Shown: positions 52,664-62,279 of the stretch, piece by piece | Numbering within the stretch: position 1 is the first letter of the stretch | Layout of the letters: every line of letters starts with the position of its first letter | Source of the DNA: Candidatus Cryptobacteroides excrementipullorum | Lineage (GTDB): Bacteria > Bacteroidota > Bacteroidia > Bacteroidales > UBA932 | Assembly (NCBI GenBank): GCA_017695065.1 | Contig: JADILZ010000018.1 | Location: 30,427-94,426, forward strand | DNA: 64,000 nucleotides | Direction of reading: 5' to 3' | The notes under the pieces: generated by a model | The model's input: only the letters and a program-made list of their open reading frames with translations | What the model was told of the DNA's origin: nothing | Databases searched by the model: none | Translations under genes and position numbers: made by a program

Positions 52664-54013
52664 CTATACAAACTTGAAGAATCTGCGCCACCTGATATTC
52701 TTTGGGAACGACTTGTTTCGGTCAGACGAAAACCATACAAGAGCCGGTTTTCCGACAATATGGTCTTCAGGGACAAATCCCCAGTATCTTGAATCGAGGG
52801 AATTGTGTCTGTTGTCGCCCATCATAAAATAATAATCCTGTCTGAAAGTATAGCTGCTGCTCTCCGTCCCGTTGATAAGAATCCTTCCGTCACCTGTGAC
52901 TTCAAGATCATTACCCTCATAAGCCGTGATGATTCTCTCGTACAGAGGAAGGTTCAGAGTGTCAAGCCCGACAGTAGCTCCTTTCCGGGGAATCCATATC
53001 GGCCCGTAGTTGTCTCTTGTCCACCGGAAATTCTCCTTGAACGGGAAAAGGGTCAGATATGAGTCTGCATAATCCGGAGGATACCTGTCGATGTTGCGGC
53101 TTATGTCAATTACATTGGCATACCCGGAGACCTCTTTTTTCATGGCCTCTGTCAGAGGCATCGCCGGATACCCGGGCAACTGGGGACTGTACTCCAGCTC
53201 TGCGGTGTTGATCCCAAGCCTGTCAAGATTCCTCGGGTTGATCTTTCCTCCGTTCGTTATGACAGTATAGGTATTCTGTATGCCAGGATATTCCTCCTGA
53301 GGGATAGAATTGACATACACCTTGCCGTCAATCACCTGGAGCGTGTCACCTGCCACGGCTACGCATCTTTTCACATAGTGGTCCTTCTTGTCCATTGGGC
53401 GTACTTTCACCGGTCCGTACTGACGGATTGCATAATCCCTTCCGAGCAGTCTGCAGAACATGTAGTAATCTTCTGCAGGTACCTTGGTCAAGACAGTGTC
53501 TCCGTTAGGAAAGCCGAACACTACATAATCGCCCCTTTTTACATGTCCGAAACCTTTCAGCCTCCTGTAGTCATTCTGGATAAGAGTCGAATAGGATTCC
53601 TTTCCTGAAGGCAGTACATTGTGCGTGAAAGGCACAGTAAGCGGTGTCTGCGGTATTCTCGGACCATATGCAAGCTTGCTCACAAACAGATGGTCACCTG
53701 TCAGAAGCGAACTTTCCATTGATGAAGAAGGAATCTTGAATGCCTGGAAAAAGAAAGTATTCAAAAAAGTGACGACAATAACCGCGAAAATGATGGCATC
53801 AAGCCAGTCAAGCAGGATATTGTGCTTCTCCCCTTCCTTATAGTATTTCTTCCAGAATACCCATTTCACCTTTCTGGTGATATGGTGGTCGAAAATGACG
53901 ACAAGACCGAAGAGCCACCAGTAATTTCCAAGCCAGATCACCCACAAAAGATAGAGTAAGGCCCAGAAACTGAACCTCGTCCACCTGTTGTGATAAAATT
54001 CCTTCCAGCTCAC
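52664..54013 (-). CDS. lepB: Signal peptidase I
   Basis: The 449-residue S26 peptidase has N-terminal membrane helices (about 14-40 and 72-90), box B with catalytic Ser98 (PSSSMES), box D with catalytic Lys215 (HYVKRCVAVAGD) and box E (GDNRHNSLDSRYWG). A long insertion lies between boxes D and E, as is usual in Bacteroidetes homologues. It removes signal peptides from exported proteins. It follows rplT by 9 nt. Confidence 0.95.
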   Translation of the reverse strand: MSWKEFYHNRWTRFSFWALLYLLWVIWLGNYWWLFGLVVIFDHHITRKVKWVFWKKYYKEGEKHNILLDWLDAIIFAVIVVTFLNTFFFQAFKIPSSSMESSLLTGDHLFVSKLAYGPRIPQTPLTVPFTHNVLPSGKESYSTLIQNDYRRLKGFGHVKRGDYVVFGFPNGDTVLTKVPAEDYYMFCRLLGRDYAIRQYGPVKVRPMDKKDHYVKRCVAVAGDTLQVIDGKVYVNSIPQEEYPGIQNTYTVITNGGKINPRNLDRLGINTAELEYSPQLPGYPAMPLTEAMKKEVSGYANVIDISRNIDRYPPDYADSYLTLFPFKENFRWTRDNYGPIWIPRKGATVGLDTLNLPLYERIITAYEGNDLEVTGDGRILINGTESSSYTFRQDYYFMMGDNRHNSLDSRYWGFVPEDHIVGKPALVWFSSDRNKSFPKNIRWRRFFKFV

Positions 54014-54022
54014 CTTACAAGA

Positions 54023-54367
54023 TTATTTTACAGAGTTGATAATCGCCTCGAATGCCTGAGGATTATTCATGGCAAGGTCTGCAAGCACCTTACGGTTAAG
54101 GCCGATATTCTGTTTTGCTATCCTGCCCATGAACTGTGAATAGTTCATACCGTACTGACGTGCAGCAGCATTGATTCTCTGGATCCAGAGCGCACGGAAG
54201 GAACGCTTCTTGGCCTTACGGTCACGATAAGCGTATGTGAGACCTTTTTCGTAGGTGTTCTTCGCTACTGTCCAGACATTCTTTCTTGAAAGAAAATTAC
54301 CGCGGGTTCTCTTGAGAATCTTTTTGCGGCGAGCCCTTGAGGCTACTGAATTTACCGATCTTGGCAT
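54023..54367 (-). CDS. rplT: Ribosomal protein bL20
   Basis: The 114-residue protein ([23 protein letters not shown]...) has the long basic N-terminal helix and the compact C-terminal domain of bL20, an early 50S assembly protein. It is the fourth gene in thrS-infC-rpmI-rplT. In other bacteria L20 represses its own operon; no matching leader was recognised here. Confidence 0.97.
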   Translation of the reverse strand: MPRSVNSVASRARRKKILKRTRGNFLSRKNVWTVAKNTYEKGLTYAYRDRKAKKRSFRALWIQRINAAARQYGMNYSQFMGRIAKQNIGLNRKVLADLAMNNPQAFEAIINSVK

Positions 54368-54453
54368 AATTTAACTGTTTTATGGATACAGTGTCCCGGC
54401 AAGGGAGCTTCCGACTGTATTCCAAGTTTGACTTAAAATGTTTTTAAGAAAGA

Positions 54454-54648
54454 TTAGATACCCAACAAAGCTTTGACCCTGCTCTCGTCTGCCTTGTGAA
54501 CAAGGCCGAAATGAGTCAAATTCCTTTTCTGCTTTTTGGTCTTTTTTGTGAGAATGTGGCTTTTGTAAGCGTGTTTTCTCTTCACTTTTCCCGTTCCGGT
54601 AAGCGCAAAACGCTTTTTTGAACCGGAGTTGGTTTTCATCTTTGGCAT
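54454..54648 (-). CDS. rpmI: Ribosomal protein bL35
   Basis: The 64-residue protein ([31 protein letters not shown]) is a standard bL35. It lies between infC (49-nt gap) and rplT (86-nt gap). Confidence 0.97.
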   Translation of the reverse strand: MPKMKTNSGSKKRFALTGTGKVKRKHAYKSHILTKKTKKQKRNLTHFGLVHKADESRVKALLGI

Positions 54649-54697
54649 AGTTAAATTTTTTAACTGTTAATAAATATTTGTCATCCAATCACTTGGA

Positions 54698-55324
54698 TCA
54701 TTTTTTCTTAATCGGGGCAATCATCATTATCATCCTCTTCCCTTCAAGCTTTGGCATTTGCTCCGCCCTGCCGTATTCCTCAAGCTCTACTGCAAACCTG
54801 AGAAGAAGCTTCTCCCCCTGGTCAGAATACAATATTGAGCGACCTTTGAAAAAGACAGAAGCCTTCACTTTCGAACCTTCCTGAAGGAACTCGATCGCAT
54901 GCTTGAGCTTGAACTGGAAATCATGCTCATCAGTATTCGGGCCGAAACGAATCTCCTTGATCACTATTTTCGCGGAATTGGACTTCATTTCCTTGGCCTT
55001 CTTTTTCTGCTGATACAGATACTTCTGATAGTCAATGATCTTACATACAGGAGGATCTGCCTTTGCACTTATCTCCACCAGATCAAGCCCCATGTCATCA
55101 GCCATCCTGATGGCTTCAGACAAAGAATAAATCCCCTGCTCCTGGACATTTTCCCCTACCAGGCGAACTCGTGAGGCAGTTATCTCCTCGTTTATTCTTA
55201 ATCCGTTTTCGTCCTTCTTTGGTTTCTGGAAACCTCTCGGGTCCGGACGCCCTGCACCGCTGGAAGTGTTATTAGGTCTCGGTCCGCTGAACCGTGGTGC
55301 AGATGGTTTGAATGGTGCTGCGAT
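54698..55324 (-). CDS. infC: Translation initiation factor IF-3, probable ATC start
   Basis: The 208-residue reading frame has the IF3 N-terminal domain (LRINEEITASRVRLVGENVQ...GLDLVEIS), a helical linker and the C-terminal domain (IKEIRFGPNTDEHDFQFKLKHAIEFL). Family alignment requires sequence well upstream of the first ATG/TTG (55123). In that frame no ATG, GTG or TTG precedes the conserved region at a suitable place, but ATC at 55324 lies 8 nt after a perfect AGGAGG. A basic Pro-rich N-terminal extension follows. A rare start is the known basis of IF3 autoregulation elsewhere (AUU in E. coli). Confidence 0.93.
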   Translation of the reverse strand: MAAPFKPSAPRFSGPRPNNTSSGAGRPDPRGFQKPKKDENGLRINEEITASRVRLVGENVQEQGIYSLSEAIRMADDMGLDLVEISAKADPPVCKIIDYQKYLYQQKKKAKEMKSNSAKIVIKEIRFGPNTDEHDFQFKLKHAIEFLQEGSKVKASVFFKGRSILYSDQGEKLLLRFAVELEEYGRAEQMPKLEGKRMIMMIAPIKKK

Positions 55325-55332
55325 AAAATTAT

Positions 55333-55338
55333 CCTCCT
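55333..55338 (-). promoter_or_regulatory. Perfect Shine-Dalgarno sequence of infC
   Basis: AGGAGG on the minus strand, 8 nt before the ATC codon at 55324. Strong SD sites are rare in Bacteroidetes, and this one fixes the infC start. Confidence 0.8.
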
Positions 55339-55364
55339 ATAAGTTTAGTTAATAATATATGAGC

Positions 55365-57326
55365 CTACGACAACTGGGACCTGACTTCATCGCTTACAAG
55401 CCTGATGAATTCATCCACAGTCATTGTACCCTCATCCTTGCCTCCCTGGCGTCTTACCGACAGGGTATTGTTTTCAAATTCCTTTTCGCCGACGACAACG
55501 AGGAACGGAATCTTCTTCAACTCATTCTCGCGTATCCTTTTACCTATCGTTTCGTTCCTGTCATCAATAGCGGCGCGAATATCGGAATTATTCAGTAAAT
55601 CACAAACTTTTTTTGCATAATCAGCGAATTTTTCACTGACTGGCAATATATTGACCTGGTCAGGAGTAAGCCACAGAGGGAGCTTCCCGCCAGTGTGTTC
55701 GAGAAGTACGGCGACAAAACGCTCAAGGGAGCCGAACGGAGCCCTGTGTATCATCACAGGCCTATGCTTCTTGCCGTCACTGCCGGTATACTCGAGTTCA
55801 AAACGCTCAGGAAGGTTATAATCCACCTGAATGGTTCCAAGCTGCCACTTCCTTCCAATGGCATCCTTTACCATGAAGTCGAGCTTAGGGCCATAGAAAG
55901 CAGCCTCGCCATATTCTACAACCGTCTTGAGTCTCTTTTCGGCAGCGGCATCGATAATTGCCTGCTCGGCCTTCGCCCAGTTTTCGTCTGAACCGATGTA
56001 CTTTTCCTTGTGTTCAGTGTCCCGCAATGATACCTGGGCTATGTATTCATTGAAGTTCAATGTCTTGAATACATAGAGTATTATATCTATCACTTTGCAG
56101 AATTCCTCCTTGATCTGATCAGGACGGCAGAAGAGGTGCGCATCGTCCTGAGTGAAGCCCCTGACTCTTGTAAGCCCGTGCAGTTCACCGCTCTGCTCAT
56201 AGCGGTAAACGGTGCCGAACTCGGCAAAGCGGAGAGGCAGGTCCTTGTATGAACGAGGCTTCGACCTGTATATCTCACAGTGATGAGGGCAGTTCATAGG
56301 TTTCAGAAGGAACTCTTCACCCTCCTGTGGAGTATGAATGGGCTGGAAAGAATCCTTGCCGTATTTGGCATAATGGCCTGACGTCACATAAAGCTCCTTG
56401 TTGCCGATATGCGGGGTAATGACAGGGAGATATCCGTATGACTTCTGTATCTTCCTGAGAAAATTCTCGAGTCTCTCCCTCAGCTCGGCACCCTTCGGGA
56501 GCCACAGAGGCAGTCCCTGCCCCACTTTAGGAGAGAATGTGAACAGCTCCATCTCCTTCCCCAGTTTCCTGTGGTCACGCTTCCTGGCTTCCTCGAGCAT
56601 AACGAGATACTCGTCCAGCATCGACTTTTTCGGGAAAGAGATACCGTATATGCGGGTAAGCATGTTACGTTTCTCGTCTCCACGCCAGTAGGCACCTGCT
56701 ATAGAGGTAAGCTTCACAGCCTTGATTACGGATGTATCCCTAAGGTGAGGCCCGCGGCAGAGATCCGTGAAAGACCCGTTCGTGTAAAACGATATGGTCC
56801 CGTCCTCAAGCTCGCTTATAAGCTCGCACTTGTATTCGTCACCTTTTTCGCTGAATGCCTTCATGGCATCCGACTTGGAGACTTCCTTGCGGACAAACGG
56901 CTCCTTGCTCCTGGCAAACTCCATCATCTTGTCCTCTATGGCCTTGAGGTCTGACTCTGATATCTGCCTTCCGCCGAAATCAACATCATAGTAAAAGCCG
57001 TTCTCGATGGCCGGGCCTATCCCGAATTTGACACCCGGGTAAAGAGCCTCAAGGGCCTGTGCGAGAAGGTGGGATGAAGAATGCCAGAAGACATGCTTGG
57101 CCTCATCGTCCTCCCACTTGTGGAATCTTATGGATGCATCCGCCTCGATGGGACGGTCAAGATCATATACTGTTCCTTTCCCTTTTGCATCATCCTTGAA
57201 AACCACTGTAGCAGCAAGGACATCTGCAGCCAGCCTCGGGCTGATACTCTGCGCAATCTCGTAGCCTGTAACCCCTTTCTCAAAGGATTTTACGCTACCA
57301 TCAGGAAATGTAATGTCTATATTCAT
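55365..57326 (-). CDS. thrS: Threonyl-tRNA synthetase
   Basis: The 653-residue class II synthetase has a TGS domain ([21 protein letters not shown]), the editing domain ([11 protein letters not shown], HxxxH) and the catalytic core with zinc ligands in [16 protein letters not shown] and MIHRAPFGS, then the anticodon domain. The start at 57326 begins the TGS domain exactly. It heads the operon thrS-infC-rpmI-rplT-lepB. Confidence 0.97.
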   Translation of the reverse strand: MNIDITFPDGSVKSFEKGVTGYEIAQSISPRLAADVLAATVVFKDDAKGKGTVYDLDRPIEADASIRFHKWEDDEAKHVFWHSSSHLLAQALEALYPGVKFGIGPAIENGFYYDVDFGGRQISESDLKAIEDKMMEFARSKEPFVRKEVSKSDAMKAFSEKGDEYKCELISELEDGTISFYTNGSFTDLCRGPHLRDTSVIKAVKLTSIAGAYWRGDEKRNMLTRIYGISFPKKSMLDEYLVMLEEARKRDHRKLGKEMELFTFSPKVGQGLPLWLPKGAELRERLENFLRKIQKSYGYLPVITPHIGNKELYVTSGHYAKYGKDSFQPIHTPQEGEEFLLKPMNCPHHCEIYRSKPRSYKDLPLRFAEFGTVYRYEQSGELHGLTRVRGFTQDDAHLFCRPDQIKEEFCKVIDIILYVFKTLNFNEYIAQVSLRDTEHKEKYIGSDENWAKAEQAIIDAAAEKRLKTVVEYGEAAFYGPKLDFMVKDAIGRKWQLGTIQVDYNLPERFELEYTGSDGKKHRPVMIHRAPFGSLERFVAVLLEHTGGKLPLWLTPDQVNILPVSEKFADYAKKVCDLLNNSDIRAAIDDRNETIGKRIRENELKKIPFLVVVGEKEFENNTLSVRRQGGKDEGTMTVDEFIRLVSDEVRSQLS

Positions 57327-57362
57327 GATTCTAAAATTATTTCCAATCCAATCCAAAGACTG

Positions 57363-57370
57363 CAAAGGTA
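57363..57370 (-). promoter_or_regulatory. -7 box of thrS operon
   Basis: The minus strand reads TACCTTTG, matching TAnnTTTG, about 37 nt before the thrS start. Confidence 0.5.
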
Positions 57371-57382
57371 TGAAATTTTTTC

Positions 57383-57390
57383 TATCTTTG
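57383..57390 (+). promoter_or_regulatory. -7 box of the DUF4199-GT2 pair
   Basis: TATCTTTG matches TAnnTTTG 32 nt before the ATG at 57423. It lies 12 nt from the divergent thrS box. Confidence 0.5.
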
Positions 57391-57422
57391 CGCAGTCAAT
57401 TCCATTAATATAACATCATTTT

Positions 57423-58001
57423 ATGGATCATGCTATGAACACAAGGACCCTATGGAGTAAGGCCGCAGTCTCCGGAGCTGCACTTGGAATATTCTCCGGA
57501 ATATTCATTTTCCTGTCGGCAGGCGGGATAAAGCAGCCGGTACTGTCAGGTATAGTGTCATTTGTCCTGTGGGCAGTCAAATTCGCGGGATGCATCTGGC
57601 TCATGCAGTTCTTCATGAAGAGGCTGTGCAGGGAATACGGCAGTGCGACAAACGCCGACACTTTCAAGTTCGGTACGATGACCGCCTTTCTTTCCGCACT
57701 TATCTTTTCCGCGATATACCTTGCAAACGTGCTCTTCATCTCTCCGGACATATTCTCACAGCAGATGGAGTCCGTCATGCAGATGTACTCATCAATGCTG
57801 GACAGCAACTCCATGGCCATGCTCGAGAAGATGGAGGACAGCTTCCCGCAGATATCATTCTTCTCCAACCTGATTTACTGCTTCCTTTTCGGATTGGTAC
57901 TGTCCGCCATACTTTCACGCAACATACCGAAACGCGACCTGTTCGCAGACTTCAGGAACGGTGACGGAAGAGAGGAACTCCAACAGGGCAACCAGGAATG
58001 A
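57423..58001 (+). CDS. DUF4199 membrane protein
   Basis: The 192-residue protein has four hydrophobic segments (near 20-40, 43-65, 90-110 and 145-165) and a middle Met-rich soluble loop (QQMESVMQMYSSMLDSNSM), the plan of DUF4199. Its function is unknown. The stop overlaps the GT2 start (ATGA), an association common in Bacteroidetes, so it may assist that membrane glycosyltransferase. An alternative start at Met5 is possible. Confidence 0.85.
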   Translation: MDHAMNTRTLWSKAAVSGAALGIFSGIFIFLSAGGIKQPVLSGIVSFVLWAVKFAGCIWLMQFFMKRLCREYGSATNADTFKFGTMTAFLSALIFSAIYLANVLFISPDIFSQQMESVMQMYSSMLDSNSMAMLEKMEDSFPQISFFSNLIYCFLFGLVLSAILSRNIPKRDLFADFRNGDGREELQQGNQE

Positions 58002-58975
58002 ACACTTCAGCCAATACAACCGTTGACCTGTCAATAGTGGTCTCCCTCTTCAATGAAGTGGAGTCCCTTGGAGAGCTTGTCGCATGGATAGACTCCGTCA
58101 TGAAGCAGAATGGCTACAGCTATGAGCTCATAATGGTGGATGACGGAAGTACGGACGGGTCGTGGGAGGCCATCACGGGACTTTCAGCATCAAACACCAG
58201 TATACGAGGCATATCGTTCCGCCGCAACTACGGCAAGTCCGCAGCCCTGTACTGCGGCTTCAAGGCTGCAACGGGCCGTGTCGTAGTCACCATGGACGCT
58301 GATCTCCAGGATTCCCCGGATGAGATCCCGGAAATGTACAGGATGATAACCGAGGACGGATATGACATCGTATCGGGATGGAAACAGCACAGGAAGGACA
58401 ACAAACTCACAAAGAACATCCCGTCAAAAATATACAACGCGGCGGCGAGACGCATAACAGGCATAAGCCTGCATGACATGAACTGCGGGCTGAAGGCATA
58501 CAGGAACGAGGTAGTGAAGAACATAGAGGTTTACGGCGAAATGCACAGATTTATCCCGTACCTTGCGAAAAACGCTGGCTTCAACCGCATAACGGAAAAG
58601 CCCGTACACCACCAGAAGCGGAAATACGGTAAAAGCAAGTTCGGCATGAACCGTTTTGTGAACGGATTCCTTGACCTGATGTCCATCTGGTTCCTGTGTA
58701 CTTTCGGCAAGAACCCTATGCACTTTTTCGGGCTTACAGGCATACTTATGTTCCTTACAGGAGGGATAATAGCTGTCTGGCTTATAATCTCCAAGATTGT
58801 CCACCAGGTCAACGGACTGGACTTCAGGCCGGTGACAGACCAGCCTCTTTTCTATCTCGCACTTGTGGCCGTCCTTGTTGGAGTCCAGCTGTTCCTGTCC
58901 GGATTCGTAGGGGAACTGGTATCAAGGAACAGCAGCGAACGCAACCACTACAATATAAAAGAGACAATACGCTGA
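57998..58975 (+). CDS. Membrane GT2 polyprenyl-phosphate glycosyltransferase (DPM1/GtrB-like)
   Basis: The 325 residues have a GT-A domain (VVSLFNEVESL, VDDGSTDGSW, the DxD-type MDADLQD) and two C-terminal transmembrane helices (about 240-265 and 280-305). This layout is that of enzymes that load a sugar onto undecaprenyl or dolichyl phosphate for use outside the inner membrane. The sugar is not determined. It overlaps the DUF4199 gene by four bases. Confidence 0.9.
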   Translation: MNTSANTTVDLSIVVSLFNEVESLGELVAWIDSVMKQNGYSYELIMVDDGSTDGSWEAITGLSASNTSIRGISFRRNYGKSAALYCGFKAATGRVVVTMDADLQDSPDEIPEMYRMITEDGYDIVSGWKQHRKDNKLTKNIPSKIYNAAARRITGISLHDMNCGLKAYRNEVVKNIEVYGEMHRFIPYLAKNAGFNRITEKPVHHQKRKYGKSKFGMNRFVNGFLDLMSIWFLCTFGKNPMHFFGLTGILMFLTGGIIAVWLIISKIVHQVNGLDFRPVTDQPLFYLALVAVLVGVQLFLSGFVGELVSRNSSERNHYNIKETIR

Positions 58976-58991
58976 CACCGGACCGTTCATG

Positions 58992-60815
58992 TCATTTGCA
59001 GAAGCCGTCAGGCACCTTGGTGAATATGGCCCGGATCCTGTCCATATCGAACTTCGGTGTACGGTCATAACTGTAGATCCCGTTCTGCTCCTGCTCCACA
59101 TCAGTAAGCTGCGTATAACAGTATCCGCAGATATGCCCATAACCGAGGATGACATCCGTAAGCCCCTCAAGCCTCCTGTAGAACTCCTCCAGAGTCTTGG
59201 GAGCGTCACCGTATCCCCATGATATTTCAGAATATTCGCGCCCGGCAACCCATTTTATACCGCCATATTCATCCACAAGATAAGGCTGGCCCCCGTATTC
59301 TGTCTCCCTGTGCTCCAAGTCGGCCTGCCTCACAAGTCCGTTCTCAGGGGCGAGCCAGCCACGCAACTCTTCCGGATCCTGCATGTACTGATGGACAGAA
59401 AAAATATCTGTCATTACATGGTAATTCCCGCTCACGTCATGACAAGGACGGTAATCGAGATTCTTTGTAAGCTTATACACGTCAGAAACCATACGGCACG
59501 CCTCTCTGGCCGCCTCCCGGTCCTCAGGATGCTCCCATGTTTCATTGAAAGGAGTCCATACAATAATGGAAGGATGATTCCTGTCACGCACGACTGTCTC
59601 TTCCCATTCTGTCAGGAAATGTCTTGCACTCAATGGGTTGTTTACGTTTGCTCCCCAGCTTGCAGATTCACCCCACGTGAGGTATCCGAGTTTGTCAGCC
59701 CAGTAATGGAAACGCGGTTCGAACACTTTCTGATGAAGACGCGCCCCGTTGAATCCTGCTGCCATGGACAATTCTATGTCACGCTTCAGGGCCTGGTCAT
59801 CAGGAGCTGTCCAGATACCGTCGGGGTAAAAGCCCTGATCAAGTACAAAACGGAGATAGACCGGCTCGTTATTGAGATATATCCTGTTACCCTCAATATG
59901 TATCTTACGCATCCCGGCATAGGAGCGCACCCTGTCAGTCACGGACCCGTCTGCAGAAATCACTTCCAGCTCTATTCCATACAGGAACGGAGATTCAGGA
60001 GACCATGTCCTGGCTTTCCTTACCGGAAGCTCGGCATAGCTCTGGGCAGATGAAGGTACGACAGCGCTGCTGACAACCCGGTCACCGTCAAGCACCCTTA
60101 CCCTGAGCTTCTGCCCACTGGAAAGTCCGTAATATGAAGGCTCGATTATAAAACGGCTCTGGTCAAGGTCAGGGATGACATATATATCCTTGAGTCCTGT
60201 CCCGGAGACCGGCTCCATCCAGACTGTCTGCCATATCCCGGTTGTCCTGGTATATTCACACCCGAAAGAGTCAAATCTCCCGCACTGTTTCCCCTTTGCA
60301 TACTGGCCGGAACGCTCATCGTCCTCCACCCTCACGACAAGGTCATGTTCTTGTCCTGGCATCACCATATCTGTTATATCGATATCAAAAGAGGATGACC
60401 CGCCCCAATGTCTCCCGGCTATCCGCCCGTCTATATACACTGAAGCGATATAGTCCACTGCACCGAAATGGAGTATGACATTCCTGTCTTTCCAGTTTTC
60501 AGGTATGGAGATGACCCTGTGATACCACATCTCCGGGATGAAATCCTTGAACCCTACACCGGAAAGCCCGCTCTGCGGTGCGAACGGGACAAGAATCTCA
60601 TTGTCAAATCCTTTGCTTTCATACAGTTTTCTATCCATACCGGAGCGGGAAAAATCAAATTCAAAACTCCATGTCCCGTTAAGGTTCACCCATTCATCCC
60701 TGACAAACTGTGGACGCGGGTATTCAGGTCTCGGGACAGGCACGGCATCCGATGCAGCCAGCCGGGATGCCGTACCCAAGAGAATCAACAAAAAACACAG
60801 ATACCTTGTCTTCAT
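58992..60815 (-). CDS. GH2-family glycoside hydrolase
   Basis: The 607-residue secreted protein has a signal peptide (cleavage near RLAAS). The GH2 sugar-binding jelly roll (about 30-205), immunoglobulin-like domain (205-305) and TIM barrel (310-600) are present. The acid/base Glu425 is in TPFNETWE and the nucleophile Glu516 in YLVDEYGG. GH2 covers beta-galactosidase, beta-glucuronidase, beta-mannosidase and others; specificity cannot be read here. It ends the GH76-GH125-GH2 operon (6 nt after GH125). Confidence 0.92.
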   Translation of the reverse strand: MKTRYLCFLLILLGTASRLAASDAVPVPRPEYPRPQFVRDEWVNLNGTWSFEFDFSRSGMDRKLYESKGFDNEILVPFAPQSGLSGVGFKDFIPEMWYHRVISIPENWKDRNVILHFGAVDYIASVYIDGRIAGRHWGGSSSFDIDITDMVMPGQEHDLVVRVEDDERSGQYAKGKQCGRFDSFGCEYTRTTGIWQTVWMEPVSGTGLKDIYVIPDLDQSRFIIEPSYYGLSSGQKLRVRVLDGDRVVSSAVVPSSAQSYAELPVRKARTWSPESPFLYGIELEVISADGSVTDRVRSYAGMRKIHIEGNRIYLNNEPVYLRFVLDQGFYPDGIWTAPDDQALKRDIELSMAAGFNGARLHQKVFEPRFHYWADKLGYLTWGESASWGANVNNPLSARHFLTEWEETVVRDRNHPSIIVWTPFNETWEHPEDREAAREACRMVSDVYKLTKNLDYRPCHDVSGNYHVMTDIFSVHQYMQDPEELRGWLAPENGLVRQADLEHRETEYGGQPYLVDEYGGIKWVAGREYSEISWGYGDAPKTLEEFYRRLEGLTDVILGYGHICGYCYTQLTDVEQEQNGIYSYDRTPKFDMDRIRAIFTKVPDGFCK

Positions 60816-60821
60816 TGTATG

Positions 60822-62240
60822 CTATTCTACTGTTATACTGTTAAGGAGATCCAGTTTGCCGTCATCTATGAGTTTGAGTATGAGTTCACCGAAAAGGGTG
60901 TTCTGCCATGCGAACCATGCTCTGGTGAACTTCTCCGGATTGTCCTTGTGGAATGACTCATGCATGAAGCCTGTACCTGCATCAGTCTTCATCAGAGTCT
61001 CTACGCACCATTTAATCTCTGCATCATCACTTGAAGTGAATGCCTTCATCATTATACTCATCGGCCATATCATGTCATAACCCACATGCGGCCCGCCTAT
61101 GCCTTCACCTGCCGTACCCTTGAAGAAATAAGGGTTGTCCTCGCTCCATACAAATCTGCGGGTATTCTGGTATATCGGGTCATTCACATCCACATCACCG
61201 AGATATGCCATCGAGAGGAGGCTCGGGGCATTGGAGTCATCCATAAGATATGTGTTACCGAATCCGTCCACCTCAAAAGCGTAGATCTTCCCGTACTTCG
61301 GATGCTCCACAACAGCATATTGCCTGAGGGCGGACTCCACCTCGTCAGCAAGTGCGCGGCACTCTCCGGCCAGTTCCCTGTCCTTGTTGACCGTCGTGAG
61401 AATCTCGGCGGCTTTCCTGAGGGATGTCACAGCGAAGAAATTCGAAGGCACAAGGAAATCAAATGTGGTAGCATCATCGGATGGCCTGAAGGACGAGACA
61501 ATCAGGCCCACAGGATTTACAGGATTTCCATATCCGCTGCAGCATTTTGTATCCAGCTGACGCTCAGTCTTCCTCATGAAATAATACGGGCCAAGTCCAT
61601 CTTTCCTCTGCTGCTCTTTCAATGTCTTGAGTATGTTTTTTATAGCCTGGATCCACACATCCCCGAAAACAGAGGTGTCCCCGGTCTCCTTCCAATACCC
61701 GTATGCCAGCCTAATAGGATAGCAGTGGGAATCTATCTCCCATTTTCTCTCATGGACATTTGGATCCATTTCGGTGACATCGCTCATCCACTCCCCACCT
61801 GTCGGACCGTCATTGAAAGCATTGGCATAAGGGTCAATGTTAATGAGCTTGAACTGTCTGTTGATGACACCCGCGATCATCCGGCGCAGGGCCTCGTCCT
61901 CATTCGCAAGCTGGACATAAGGCCATACCTGTGCACCGGAATCCCTGAGCCACATGGCATGGATATCACCGGTATATACAAAAGTATCATCCATGCCGTC
62001 ATTCTCGTCCTTGCGGAAATGGACAGTGGTATCCAAAGTATTAGGGAAACAGTTGGCGAACATCCACGCCAGACGAGGATTGCTAAGAAGGTCACAGACC
62101 TCAATAATCCTGGCTTCTACAGCCTCGGAGCGGAAAAGCCGGTCTTCTTCAGCCGGCCTCTGAGATTTGTACTCCTGCGCCGAGAGGTTCAAAGTCCCGG
62201 CGACTCCGGCACAAAGAAAAGGTAAAATGAATTTCTGCAT
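60822..62240 (-). CDS. GH125 exo-alpha-1,6-mannosidase
   Basis: The 472-residue protein has a signal peptide (cleavage near LSAQ) and an (alpha/alpha)6 barrel with family motifs FVYTGDIHAMWLRDSGAQVWPY and YMDDSNAPSLLS-type substrate sites (YLMDDSNAPSLL), ending with the GYDMIWPMS region. GH125 enzymes are metal-independent inverting exo-alpha-1,6-mannosidases. It would trim mannan backbone oligomers produced by the adjacent GH76 enzyme. It lies 39 nt after GH76. Confidence 0.95.
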   Translation of the reverse strand: MQKFILPFLCAGVAGTLNLSAQEYKSQRPAEEDRLFRSEAVEARIIEVCDLLSNPRLAWMFANCFPNTLDTTVHFRKDENDGMDDTFVYTGDIHAMWLRDSGAQVWPYVQLANEDEALRRMIAGVINRQFKLINIDPYANAFNDGPTGGEWMSDVTEMDPNVHERKWEIDSHCYPIRLAYGYWKETGDTSVFGDVWIQAIKNILKTLKEQQRKDGLGPYYFMRKTERQLDTKCCSGYGNPVNPVGLIVSSFRPSDDATTFDFLVPSNFFAVTSLRKAAEILTTVNKDRELAGECRALADEVESALRQYAVVEHPKYGKIYAFEVDGFGNTYLMDDSNAPSLLSMAYLGDVDVNDPIYQNTRRFVWSEDNPYFFKGTAGEGIGGPHVGYDMIWPMSIMMKAFTSSDDAEIKWCVETLMKTDAGTGFMHESFHKDNPEKFTRAWFAWQNTLFGELILKLIDDGKLDLLNSITVE

Positions 62241-62279
62241 ACTTTTGTCTTATTTGTTTATGATTGAATATTATAGATT

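Noticed and set aside
52664..54013. LepB as a fusion because of its 449-residue length
   Set aside because: A long insertion between the catalytic boxes is usual in Bacteroidetes signal peptidases; all boxes are in order.
54698..55123. Short IF3 starting at TTG 55123 (141 residues)
   Set aside because: It would cut off most of the conserved IF3 N-terminal domain, which is encoded in frame upstream.
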